Shown here one piece after another: positions 1 to 7,940 of a stretch of DNA of 18,325 nucleotides. The notes under the pieces were generated by a model. The model ran no database searches and was not told the DNA's origin. It saw only the letters and a program-made list of their open reading frames with translations. A program made the position numbers and the translations under genes. Numbering within the stretch: the stretch's first letter is position 1; every line of letters starts with the position of its first letter. Origin of the DNA: Candidatus Poseidoniaceae archaeon (lineage in GTDB: Archaea > Thermoplasmatota > Poseidoniia > Poseidoniales > Poseidoniaceae); NCBI GenBank assembly GCA_022424925.1, contig JAKMGM010000155.1:1-18325 (forward strand). The letters are read 5' to 3'.

Positions 1-1317
1 CCTTACCTCACCAACTCCCTCAACATGGGTGGAGCGTGGGGTGCAGGAATGATTCCAGGACACGCCGATGCGACCCCGGTTGCAATCAGCCAAGCGCAAG
101 CAGCAAACATCTTGTATGGTCCTCTTGGAATAACTTCGCAAACAGGTGCAACCCTGTTCATGTACGGTGAATTGAGCGGTATGACTCCGCCTGTGAACTT
201 GATGACCATGGAGCCTGCTGAGCCAATGCCATGGACCAATGCAACGATTGGAGCCATGTATGGCATTGATGCAAACGCTGCAGATGCATTGAGTTACTTC
301 GTAGCATCGCCAATCTTTGCAGACTTTGTTCCAGACTTCCTCATGAGTTCTTTTGGTACCACTCCGTATTTGACGCAAGAGTTCAACAATTGGTTGCTCG
401 GATGGCACGACCCTGTCGTTGCTTTCCTCGCTACTGGAAACCCAATGGACATGACCGTTGGTTGGACCAGTCTTGAGTCGAATGCAACATATTACGGCTC
501 TGGCGGAATTGTCAGTGATACCGGAACCGAATACATGATCTGTACAGGTGAAGCATCAACCTGTGACAAGGGCGAATTGATGGCAGTGGACGGAAGTTCG
601 TACTTCGCATGGAAAGACCCTGCTAAGGCGGTCAACACGTTCGGCCTCATCGAAGCAGAATCTCGAATCGGAACCACGGGAGGTTTCCTCACAATGGACG
701 GAGACCTCGTTGATTTGTCTGGCTATGGAACTGCTGCAATCAATTGTGATGGTACTTCGACATTGAAAGACATCGTCGTAGATGACTGTACAGCGACTCT
801 TGAACCATTGGAACGCCCAATTCAAGCCAAGCTCTTGGACACAGATACCTTGCTTGACGCAATACCGGGAGCACTCCCAGTCTACTTCGGTAGCGAAGTT
901 TCTCTTCAAGCAGAGGAATTGAGTGGTGCCATCATTGCCGGTTCTTCGGAATCGACGTTCTGGTTGGACATGCGACCTATTACCGACCAACACACTGCAC
1001 CAGTAAGCGCAGATTTGCAAGCCGTTTTCTCAATAGAATCCAGTTCGGAAATTAACGATGATGATGCCGAGGACCTTGCATCAAGCGTGACTACGAACCA
1101 AAAGGCACTGACCTACTGGACCAACTTCGATGTTCCAACCGACTTCCTTGCACCTCTCCTGCTGATTGGTGCACTTGCTTGTCTCGGCATTGGATTCCAG
1201 AAGATGGGTGAAGAAGGCGAAGAAGAAGCGAAAGATTTCGCTCAAGCAGCGGCAGAAGATACGCCGGATGAGGAAACAGCAGTTGAGGAATCATCTGCTG
1301 AAGAAACCTCAGAGTGA
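1..1317 (+). CDS. Membrane-anchored extracellular protein, 5'-truncated
   Basis: The reading frame is open to the left edge of the window, so the N-terminus is missing; the first internal ATG at 25 is probably not the true start. The visible part is about 370 residues rich in Thr, Ser, Gly and aromatic residues with few Lys or Arg, as expected for a secreted ectodomain. It contains a Cys pair region around 541-570 (CTGEASTC) that could form a disulphide. A single hydrophobic segment is encoded at about 1144-1197 (FLAPLLLIGALACLGIGF), followed by a cytoplasmic tail that is extremely rich in Glu and Ala. The overall shape (large ectodomain, C-terminal anchor, short charged tail) resembles CD36-like or PorA/DUF3068-type two-anchor proteins, but I cannot confirm a family without the N-terminus. 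It ends 11 bp from the convergent purM stop. Function unknown. Confidence 0.8.
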   Translation, partial: PYLTNSLNMGGAWGAGMIPGHADATPVAISQAQAANILYGPLGITSQTGATLFMYGELSGMTPPVNLMTMEPAEPMPWTNATIGAMYGIDANAADALSYFVASPIFADFVPDFLMSSFGTTPYLTQEFNNWLLGWHDPVVAFLATGNPMDMTVGWTSLESNATYYGSGGIVSDTGTEYMICTGEASTCDKGELMAVDGSSYFAWKDPAKAVNTFGLIEAESRIGTTGGFLTMDGDLVDLSGYGTAAINCDGTSTLKDIVVDDCTATLEPLERPIQAKLLDTDTLLDAIPGALPVYFGSEVSLQAEELSGAIIAGSSESTFWLDMRPITDQHTAPVSADLQAVFSIESSSEINDDDAEDLASSVTTNQKALTYWTNFDVPTDFLAPLLLIGALACLGIGFQKMGEEGEEEAKDFAQAAAEDTPDEETAVEESSAEETSE

Positions 1318-1328
1318 GCACGAACCAT

Positions 1329-2453
1329 TCAGTAATGAGAGAACTCAACGCCTTCAAGGGCATGGGTGACCTTGTGACCTTGGTCGTTGACGTATCCGAT
1401 GATACGTGTACCAAGCATCCGCTCTTCGAGCCACGCCGTCATGGTCTCAGCATGTTCACTTGATACAGCCACAATCATACCGGTTCCCATATTGAAAGTC
1501 CGGTACATTTCACGTGTTTCAATGCCGCCTACTTCTTGGAGCCATTCGAACTCAGGGTGAGGTTTCAGCGGCGCATCAATGTGCCAGCCGAGGGAATCGT
1601 GGAGCCGCAAGAGGTTGGACAGGCCACCACCAGTGACGTGACATATGGCCCGGATATCGGATAGTGAAAAAGAAGCCTCATCTGTCTCAGCAAACTTCAG
1701 CAGGTCGACGATGGGGTCACAATAAATTCGGGTTGGGTTGAGAAAGACTTCACCCAAGGTGAATTGCGCATCATCGTTGCCGTCGAAATGCATGACGCTG
1801 CGGCCGACGCTTGCTACGTTGAACGGGGCTGAATCGGTGTATTCATGGCCAGTATGTTCCATCACTCTGCGAACAAGTGAATAACCGTTCGAATGAATTC
1901 CCGAAGACGGAAGGCCAATCAAAACATCACCCGCTTGAAGGTGTTCTCCGGTAATGGCGTTGCCTTTTTTGACGTAGCCAAGCGCTGTTCCTGAGAGGTC
2001 TAATTCATTGACGATTCCGGGAAGGGAAGCCGTCTCTCCACCCGCCAAGGTAACACGAGCCAACCTGCATGCTTCTGCGAGCGATGCACCCAAAGCAGCG
2101 TGGGTTTCAGGGTCTGGTTTCGGTACAGCAACATAATCGACAAAGGCGATTGGTTCTGCACCGACGCACAACAAGTCGTTGACGTTCATGGCCATACAGT
2201 CAATTCCAACACCACCCCACTGTTTGAGAGCGGAAGCGATTTGCAGTTTGCTTCCAACGCCATCGGTCGCTAAGGCAAGTAACGAATCGCCGAACTCGAT
2301 AAGTCCGCCAAATCCGCCAGGTAAATCGACCGGTGCGCCCGGCGTTCCCGCAGGTCGGCTTGATGCGCTCAGTGAAGCGATAAGAGAAGCAACCGCAGAG
2401 CCTTCGAGGTCAATATCTACGCCTGCACTGGCATAGTCCATTGGTTCGGCCAT
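1329..2453 (-). CDS. purM: Phosphoribosylformylglycinamidine cyclo-ligase (AIR synthetase)
   Basis: PurM catalyses ATP-dependent cyclisation of FGAM to aminoimidazole ribonucleotide, the fifth step of de novo purine synthesis, in the cytoplasm. The 374-residue protein carries the family hallmarks in order: N-terminal DYASAGVDID, DGVGSK at about 64-69, GIDCMAMNVND at 83-93, AGGETASLPG at 137-146, GLPSSGIHSNG at 180-190, and in the C-terminal half HVTGGGLSNLLR and RTFNMGTGM. This covers both halves of the AIRS fold, and the length is slightly above the usual 330-350 residues. The ATG at 2453 is preceded by AGGTGG almost abutting the start; the next in-frame ATG, four codons in, is an alternative and would still keep DYASAG. 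It lies 54 bp downstream of the hydrolase gene on the same strand, with a TATA-like AGTATTTT at about 2494-2501, so it may be co-transcribed or have its own promoter. Confidence 0.96.
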   Translation of the reverse strand: MAEPMDYASAGVDIDLEGSAVASLIASLSASSRPAGTPGAPVDLPGGFGGLIEFGDSLLALATDGVGSKLQIASALKQWGGVGIDCMAMNVNDLLCVGAEPIAFVDYVAVPKPDPETHAALGASLAEACRLARVTLAGGETASLPGIVNELDLSGTALGYVKKGNAITGEHLQAGDVLIGLPSSGIHSNGYSLVRRVMEHTGHEYTDSAPFNVASVGRSVMHFDGNDDAQFTLGEVFLNPTRIYCDPIVDLLKFAETDEASFSLSDIRAICHVTGGGLSNLLRLHDSLGWHIDAPLKPHPEFEWLQEVGGIETREMYRTFNMGTGMIVAVSSEHAETMTAWLEERMLGTRIIGYVNDQGHKVTHALEGVEFSHY

Positions 2454-2507
2454 GCCACCTTCAATGGAAGGCGTATGAAGAACTCACCGCCTCAAAATAC
2501 TGCTTTT

Positions 2508-3530
2508 TCAACCCAGTTTTTCGGTGAGGTATGCAAAGCTCAAATCCAGTCTGTGGTCGATGCCTGAATGAGTTCCGGGAAATTCATCCCACACATGTTC
2601 GACATTGTAGGAGGAGAGGAGATTGACAAATTTTCTACTGCCGTACTGTATATGGTACTGGTCTTGCCCACCACAATCAATGAACAAGGCATCGAGTTCC
2701 TGCAAATTTTTGTGGTAGTCACCAATCATTTCTATCGGGTCAAATTTGAGCCATTCTCGCCACGCCTCATCGATGATATCGGCAGTCGTCGCATCGACGG
2801 GAAGTTCGATGCCAAGCGGATTGTCCTGCGTCGGTTTTCGTGGATCGTACGATGCTGCCATAGCACAAATCATCAGCGTGTGGAAATCAGGGCCGGACAG
2901 TCTCGCTGCCTCTTGAACGTGAGCGACATAGTCAGCAGCAGTTCCGTATTTCGCTACGTGGGTCAGCGTTTCAGCAAACGTGGGCATGAACATTGTTTCG
3001 AACCCCATGTCGCCAGAGTGGCATGCAATACCCTGCCAAGCGCCAGGTTTGAGCATCGCATTGACAACAGCACCATAGCCTCCCGAAGATTTGCCAACGA
3101 GAGCAAAATTACCATTGGTTGCGTACTTCGCCTCCAAGGTAGGTTTCAATGCTTCACTGAGCCAGGTTGACCAGTTCCCAAGTACGGGCGAGTCGACGAA
3201 CTGATTTCCTCCGAGTGAGGTAAAGGTGTCCGGCATGACCAGAATCGCAGGTTTCATCTGCCCCGATTGTACAAGTCGTTCATGCCGTTGAAACAACGAT
3301 TCACCAAACGCTTTCCAGCCTGCACGAGCGGGTCCAGACGAGGTGAAAGGAGCCAAGTAAATCAGGACGGGCAGCGTTCCACCCGCCTCGATAGCAGCGA
3401 CGCCTTCGGGCGCGATATGGGTGAGAACTTCTCGTAATGTTGGGTCGCCCAGTCGGTTTTCCAAGTGCGGCGAGTCGAATACCCACCGTCGTATTTGACC
3501 TGATACCGGCGTGAAGGCATGTTTGGGCAT
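2508..3530 (-). CDS. Alpha/beta-hydrolase, enterochelin-esterase-like
   Basis: A 340-residue protein without a signal peptide that reads as an esterase-D/enterochelin-esterase type alpha/beta hydrolase. The nucleophile elbow is GKSSGG at about 146-151 with Ser148 in a G-x-S-x-G motif. D290 in FIDCGGQDQY and H321 in FPGTHSGIDHR are positioned to complete a catalytic triad. LPVLIYLAPFTSSG near the N-terminus and ILVMPD at about 96-101 look like core beta strands next to the oxyanion hole. A PHLENRLGDP segment near the N-terminus is typical of putative esterases that start with an extra strand. The substrate cannot be told from sequence; siderophore esters, S-formylglutathione-like thioesters and carbohydrate esters are all possible in this superfamily. 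The ATG at 3530 faces the mcm promoter region across a divergent gap, and a minus-strand TATA-like run (CAAAAATAC, about 3594-3602) could drive it. Confidence 0.8.
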   Translation of the reverse strand: MPKHAFTPVSGQIRRWVFDSPHLENRLGDPTLREVLTHIAPEGVAAIEAGGTLPVLIYLAPFTSSGPARAGWKAFGESLFQRHERLVQSGQMKPAILVMPDTFTSLGGNQFVDSPVLGNWSTWLSEALKPTLEAKYATNGNFALVGKSSGGYGAVVNAMLKPGAWQGIACHSGDMGFETMFMPTFAETLTHVAKYGTAADYVAHVQEAARLSGPDFHTLMICAMAASYDPRKPTQDNPLGIELPVDATTADIIDEAWREWLKFDPIEMIGDYHKNLQELDALFIDCGGQDQYHIQYGSRKFVNLLSSYNVEHVWDEFPGTHSGIDHRLDLSFAYLTEKLG

Positions 3531-3738
3531 GGTTCAACCGACACGCTCCTTCCTCATGTTTTCTGCGGTTGTGGCCGGTTGGCAGTGGACGCGTATTTTT
3601 GACAAAATCAACGACTGTCTCGGCTGCGATTTTCCAGTGGAAGCAAAGGGGTGGGATTTTTGTTCGGACACGGCTAAATACCGTTGCCAATATTGTTCCG
3701 AAGTCGGGAACCCCTCCCGCGTTCCAACGGTGACCAAC
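3531..3738. promoter_or_regulatory. Divergent promoter region, hydrolase / mcm
   Basis: This 208-bp gap separates the leftward hydrolase from the rightward mcm. On the minus strand, CAAAAATAC at about 3594-3602 is a plausible TATA element for the hydrolase. On the plus strand, CTAAATAC at about 3674-3681 is a plausible TATA element for mcm, giving a leader of roughly 35 nt that includes the ribosome binding site at 3729. Neither box is a strong consensus. I see no other structure here. The mcm frame stays open through most of this gap, but the encoded residues do not resemble any MCM N-terminus. Confidence 0.4.
3729..3733 (+). promoter_or_regulatory. Shine-Dalgarno of mcm
   Basis: GGTGA lies five bases before the ATG at 3739 and matches the anti-SD complement GGAGGTGA. 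It decides between this start and the upstream in-frame ATG at 3511, which overlaps the hydrolase gene. Confidence 0.55.
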
Positions 3739-5859
3739 ATGCTTCAAGAATTCGACTTACCTGCGCGTTGGACTTCCCTCATTCAAGACCATTTTGCTGA
3801 ATCGGTTCACAACCTCGCTCAGATGTGGCCAGACGAACAATCTTTGGAAGTGTCCTACCGTGTTATCGAAGGTTTCGACCATGAATTTGCACACGATATT
3901 GTCCAGCACCCCGAACTTCACTTTCATGCTTCAAACCAAGCATTGCGACAGTTCCTCATGGATGCGGGGCACACGACCATGTATCCGTTTGTCAGAATCG
4001 TACACCTCCCTGTCGATCAGGTTCGCACCGTCTCTCAACTCCGAGCTGATGACATTGGCATGATGCTCGCAATTGATGCGGTTACTACCAAAATTTCAGG
4101 CGTTCGCCCTCGTATTTATGCGGCGACGTTTGAATGCGTTGCATGCGGTCATTCGATGCTGATTAATCAGCCAAATGAACAAGAATTAATCGAACCGATT
4201 GAATGCCAGCAACTCGACGGGGGGTGCGGTCGTGCAAAGCGACAGACACGTTTTGAATTGATTCAAAAAGACTCAATTCTCATCAATTCTCAATTCATGG
4301 AGTTGCAGGAGTTACCTGAACAGATGAAAGGTGGAATTCAACCGGAACGAATCATTTGCATCGCTGAACACGACCTTGCTGGGAAATTGAATCCTGGAGA
4401 CCGCGTCAAGGCGAACGGTGTTTTGTTCATTCGCTCACAGCGCAAAGGTGGTAAGGACACTCCAGTGTTCGACATCTTCCTTCGAATCCATTCACTCGAG
4501 CGACAGAATGTCCCGCTTGAAGAAATCGTCATTACCGAAGATGAAGAACTTGAGATCAAGGAACTTGCTCGTCGGCCGGATATCTATGACCTGTTCACGA
4601 ACAGCATTGCACCTTCGATTTTTGGAATGAATTACGTCAAACAATCGTTGATGCTGCAATTGTTTGGTGGTGTTGCCCGTCTCAACGCCGACGGTACCCG
4701 GAACCGTGGTGATATTCACATCCTTCTCATGGGCGACCCCGGAGTTGCGAAATCACAGTTGCTTAGTTACATGTCTACAATTTCACCGCGTGGGCGGTTC
4801 ACTTCAGGCCAATCCGCCTCAGCAGCTGGTTTGACTGCTGCTGCTGTTCAAGATGCGGCCGCTGATGGCCGCTGGACGCTTGAAGCAGGCGCGTTGGTTC
4901 TTGCAGACCTTGGCCTGGCAGCGATTGACGAATTCGACAAAATGAATGAGGGTGACCGTTCCAGTATGCACGAAGCCATGGAACAACAGAAGATTTCAAT
5001 TTCAAAGGCGGGCATCAATGCCAGCCTTCGTACCCGTTGTGCAGTACTTGCTGCTGCGAACCCGAAAAACGGCCGTTTTGAGCCCGTTTCTGAGGTTCCA
5101 TTCACGGCCCAAATCAATCTTGCACCTCCACTTGTCTCTCGTTTTGACATCATTTGGCTTTTGACCGATGACCCCGAATTGGAAAAAGATGCGAAGATAG
5201 CGCACCACATCATCGGTAACCGATTACAGGGCGTTAGCGAATTGTTGGTCAATGAGGGGAGCGCCCCTGACCCAACCAAAGCCAAATCGCTCAAGGGTAT
5301 CGAATCGAACGCAGAAGTTGGCGAGGTTCTTTCTCGCGATTTGATTCGAAAATACATTGCCTATTCGAAGCGAACAGTCCACCCAAGTCTTGAACCTGAA
5401 GCCCGAGATTGCATCGTAAACTTCTACGTTGAAACACGAAAACAAACCGGAGATTCAAACGATAGCGTCGCTATTACTGCCCGTTCCTTGGAAGCCCTTG
5501 CTCGGCTCGCCGAAGCCAGTGCACGGATTCGTCTTTCCCAGTCTGCAACGCTTGAAGATGCCCAACGTGCAGTTATGATGACACGCTTGTGGCGTGAAGA
5601 TCTCATGGGCGGCAATTACGATGAGACAACACTCGTAACCGGTAAGAAAGGCAAGACTCGAAACCGTGAGAAAGCGATTATGGAAATCGTGTCTACGCTT
5701 TCAACCAACAACGGTGGCATCGCCCAACTTGTCGATGTATTCAATGAGGCTGAACGCTACGATATCGATCGCGCAACCGCTGAAGATGTCATCGAAAAAC
5801 TCTGCCAACACGGCCGCATGCTGCGGCCATCAGGATACGATACTCTACAAATCGCTTGA
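3739..5859 (+). CDS. mcm: Replicative DNA helicase MCM
   Basis: This is the archaeal replicative 3'-5' helicase, which assembles as a hexameric ring on DNA at the replication fork. From the ATG at 3739 the protein has 706 residues, a normal length for archaeal MCM. The N-terminal domain holds a zinc-binding site with Cys133, Cys136, Cys156 and Cys163 (spacing CX2C-X19-CX6C). The AAA+ core shows Walker A GDPGVAKS at 332-339, Walker B AIDEFDKM at 395-402, sensor-1 Asn441 in AAANP and an arginine finger in SRFD at 467-470. A winged-helix domain occupies about the last 80 residues. There is no intein at the Walker A motif, where archaeal MCMs often carry one. The in-frame ATG at 3511 was rejected because it overlaps the hydrolase gene and adds unrelated residues. 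gatE follows after a short gap. Confidence 0.97.
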   Translation: MLQEFDLPARWTSLIQDHFAESVHNLAQMWPDEQSLEVSYRVIEGFDHEFAHDIVQHPELHFHASNQALRQFLMDAGHTTMYPFVRIVHLPVDQVRTVSQLRADDIGMMLAIDAVTTKISGVRPRIYAATFECVACGHSMLINQPNEQELIEPIECQQLDGGCGRAKRQTRFELIQKDSILINSQFMELQELPEQMKGGIQPERIICIAEHDLAGKLNPGDRVKANGVLFIRSQRKGGKDTPVFDIFLRIHSLERQNVPLEEIVITEDEELEIKELARRPDIYDLFTNSIAPSIFGMNYVKQSLMLQLFGGVARLNADGTRNRGDIHILLMGDPGVAKSQLLSYMSTISPRGRFTSGQSASAAGLTAAAVQDAAADGRWTLEAGALVLADLGLAAIDEFDKMNEGDRSSMHEAMEQQKISISKAGINASLRTRCAVLAAANPKNGRFEPVSEVPFTAQINLAPPLVSRFDIIWLLTDDPELEKDAKIAHHIIGNRLQGVSELLVNEGSAPDPTKAKSLKGIESNAEVGEVLSRDLIRKYIAYSKRTVHPSLEPEARDCIVNFYVETRKQTGDSNDSVAITARSLEALARLAEASARIRLSQSATLEDAQRAVMMTRLWREDLMGGNYDETTLVTGKKGKTRNREKAIMEIVSTLSTNNGGIAQLVDVFNEAERYDIDRATAEDVIEKLCQHGRMLRPSGYDTLQIA

Positions 5860-5904
5860 AAATGATGGGTTGTAGTCTTGAAGGATGAACCACTCCGCAC
5901 AACC

Positions 5905-7935
5905 ATGGCCGAACCAATACGTGCTGAGCCAGTCGGTGACGTCGATGACGCCAGTGGTCTTTCACCCGACGACCTTGGGTTCATGTGCGGCATTGAAGTT
6001 CACCAGCAACTGGCGACTGGCAAACTGCACTCCCGTCAGCCAGGTGTACTGTATGATGTCACCATTGACACGGTTCCTGAACAGTGGAATCGCTTCCAAC
6101 GCCGTCTCCGAGCAGCACGGGGAGAGGGTGGAGCCATCGATATCGCTGCACGGTTTGAATCACGCCGTAATCGTTCTTTCGTCTACGTACAATCACCAAA
6201 TTCCGGATTGATTGAGCTCGACGAGCAACCCCCTCTCCCCCACGATGTCGACGCTGTAGAAATTGCTTTGACCGTCTCAGCACTGCTTGAAGCCAAACCC
6301 GTTTCACTTTTGCAGACCATGCGTAAAACCGTTGTTGATGGTTCGAATACAAGCGGCTTCCAAAGAACTTCTTTGATTTCTGTGGACGGCGTTCTATCGA
6401 CCGAGACCGGCCCCGTCGGGATTGATGTGGTTTGCCTTGAAGAAGACAGTGCTCGTAAACTCGATACCTTGTCGACAGGCAACGGCGAACAGGTCATCTA
6501 CAACCTTGACCGACTTGGTCTGCCATTGATTGAAATAGCGACTTCGCCAGACGTCATATCGCCAGAACATGCTAAAGAAACTTCCATGGCTTTAGGGCGA
6601 TGCTTACGTCAAACGCGTAAGGTTCGGCGCGGCTTGGGAAGCATACGCCAAGACCTCAATGTCTCTTTGGCGTGCGGCGACCGAGTTGAAATCAAAGGCT
6701 GTCAGGACCTGTCGTGGATTCCTCGAATCATTCGCCTCGAAATGGCTCGACAACTTCATTTTTACCGACTTGCCAATGTATTGCGTAGTGACCTGTCACT
6801 GCCAGCACTCCCACCGGATCGACGCAGCGATGATATCGCTTTGGAAGAAGAAGTAGCCGATGCGGTCTCCGAACATCTTCCACTCGTGCTGCATGATGTT
6901 AGTGAATCCTTTTCAGCGTGTGAATCAAAAATGGTTCAAACGGGTTTAGCTAAAGGCTCTGTAATGCTTGCACTCCCCCTACCAGGCTTAGCCGGTAAAA
7001 TCGGTGTCAAGGCTTTGGATAAGGAAGGCGCCCAACTCCCTCGTTTGGGGAGAGAGTTAGCTGGTGCTGCCAAATTGGCCGGTGTTAAGGGTGTTTTTCA
7101 TTCAGATGAACTTCCTGCATACGGAATCGAAGCAGAGCATGTTGATTCGGTTCGCAAGCATTTGGATGTTGCGTCTGCTGACGGATTCATTCTTTGTCTT
7201 GCACCCAAATGGCAAGCCGAACTCGCACTTGAAAGCGTCTTGACACGCGCTCGCAAGGCATGGCACAGGACGGCGCAAGAAGTTCGCAATGTTGTGGTGA
7301 AAAAAGGAGCACCGGACGATGGAACAACCACGCCAATGCGTCCGCTTCCTGGCGGTGCCCGAATGTACCCAGAAACCGATGTTCCGGTGTTTTCGCTCAC
7401 AAATGAGCGATGGCACGAAATTCTCGACAACCTTCCAATGACCGATACGGAACGAAACCACCGGCTTTCGGCTTTCGATATATCTGGCGACCAAGCCGGA
7501 CAACTTCTCGCTCGAGAGTTGGATGATATATTCGTTGACCACAGCGGCGGTTTACCTCACAAGGGATGGGCAAGCGTTGTTTTAGAAAACGACACTGCCA
7601 ACCCGATTCTTTGTGCCAGCGTTATGGCAGCTAAAGAGGAGGGTTTGCTCACCAGAGAGTCGATGAATCAAGTGATTGAATACTTCTCAGACGCTCTGCC
7701 AAGCCGTGAAGAAATAGCCCATTATGCTGAAATGAACGGGTTCAAGCCCGCCGACGAGGGGGATTTAGGCGCTATCATCGAAGGTATTGTAGATGAACGG
7801 GCTGATTTTGTCAAAGAGCGGGGCATGGGAGCCATGGGTCCTTTGATGGGCGTTGTCATGCAGGCGGTTGGTGCAGCGGACGGTAAGGTTGTGAGCGCCC
7901 TTCTTCGCGAAGCAATTCAGAAACGTTCGGAGTGA
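5905..7935 (+). CDS. gatE: Glutamyl-tRNA(Gln) amidotransferase subunit E
   Basis: GatE is the tRNA-binding kinase/transamidase subunit of archaeal GatDE, which converts Glu-tRNA(Gln) to Gln-tRNA(Gln); its glutaminase partner GatD is not in this window. The 676-residue protein starts with the GatB/E cradle signature CGIEVHQQL at 28-36. It then has GSIRQDLNVS at 245-254 and EIKGCQDLSWI, and a GatE-specific AspRS-like GAD insertion (LPGLAGKIGVK ... GVFHSDELPAYGI, roughly 320-420). It continues with RMYPETDVP and ends in the helical YqeY-like tail that binds the tRNA. The GAD insertion separates GatE from bacterial GatB. The ATG at 5905 is chosen; an in-frame TTG at 5878 would add nine residues and cannot be excluded, since no SD precedes either. 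The start is 45 bp after mcm, so co-transcription is likely. Confidence 0.96.
   Translation: MAEPIRAEPVGDVDDASGLSPDDLGFMCGIEVHQQLATGKLHSRQPGVLYDVTIDTVPEQWNRFQRRLRAARGEGGAIDIAARFESRRNRSFVYVQSPNSGLIELDEQPPLPHDVDAVEIALTVSALLEAKPVSLLQTMRKTVVDGSNTSGFQRTSLISVDGVLSTETGPVGIDVVCLEEDSARKLDTLSTGNGEQVIYNLDRLGLPLIEIATSPDVISPEHAKETSMALGRCLRQTRKVRRGLGSIRQDLNVSLACGDRVEIKGCQDLSWIPRIIRLEMARQLHFYRLANVLRSDLSLPALPPDRRSDDIALEEEVADAVSEHLPLVLHDVSESFSACESKMVQTGLAKGSVMLALPLPGLAGKIGVKALDKEGAQLPRLGRELAGAAKLAGVKGVFHSDELPAYGIEAEHVDSVRKHLDVASADGFILCLAPKWQAELALESVLTRARKAWHRTAQEVRNVVVKKGAPDDGTTTPMRPLPGGARMYPETDVPVFSLTNERWHEILDNLPMTDTERNHRLSAFDISGDQAGQLLARELDDIFVDHSGGLPHKGWASVVLENDTANPILCASVMAAKEEGLLTRESMNQVIEYFSDALPSREEIAHYAEMNGFKPADEGDLGAIIEGIVDERADFVKERGMGAMGPLMGVVMQAVGAADGKVVSALLREAIQKRSE
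7929..7935 (+). promoter_or_regulatory. Shine-Dalgarno overlapping the gatE stop
   Basis: GGAGTGA ends in the TGA stop of gatE and lies five bases before the ATG at 7941. It favours that ATG over the GTG at 7932, and suggests re-initiation by ribosomes finishing gatE. Confidence 0.6.
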
Positions 7936-7940
7936 GACCC

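Noticed and set aside
556..1020. 154-codon minus-strand ORF within the first gene
   Set aside because: It is antisense to a well-supported coding frame, with no recognisable domain and no start signal.
2568..3170. 200-codon plus-strand ORF opposite the hydrolase gene
   Set aside because: It is a shadow of the hydrolase frame, which has a full catalytic triad; the antisense product shows no domain.
3511..3738. N-terminal extension of mcm from the ATG at 3511
   Set aside because: It overlaps the divergent hydrolase gene, covers the promoter gap and encodes residues unlike MCM; the ATG at 3739 has an SD and gives the normal length.
4732..4760. Intein at the MCM Walker A motif
   Set aside because: The GDPGVAKS motif is continuous and the protein has standard length, so no intein is present.
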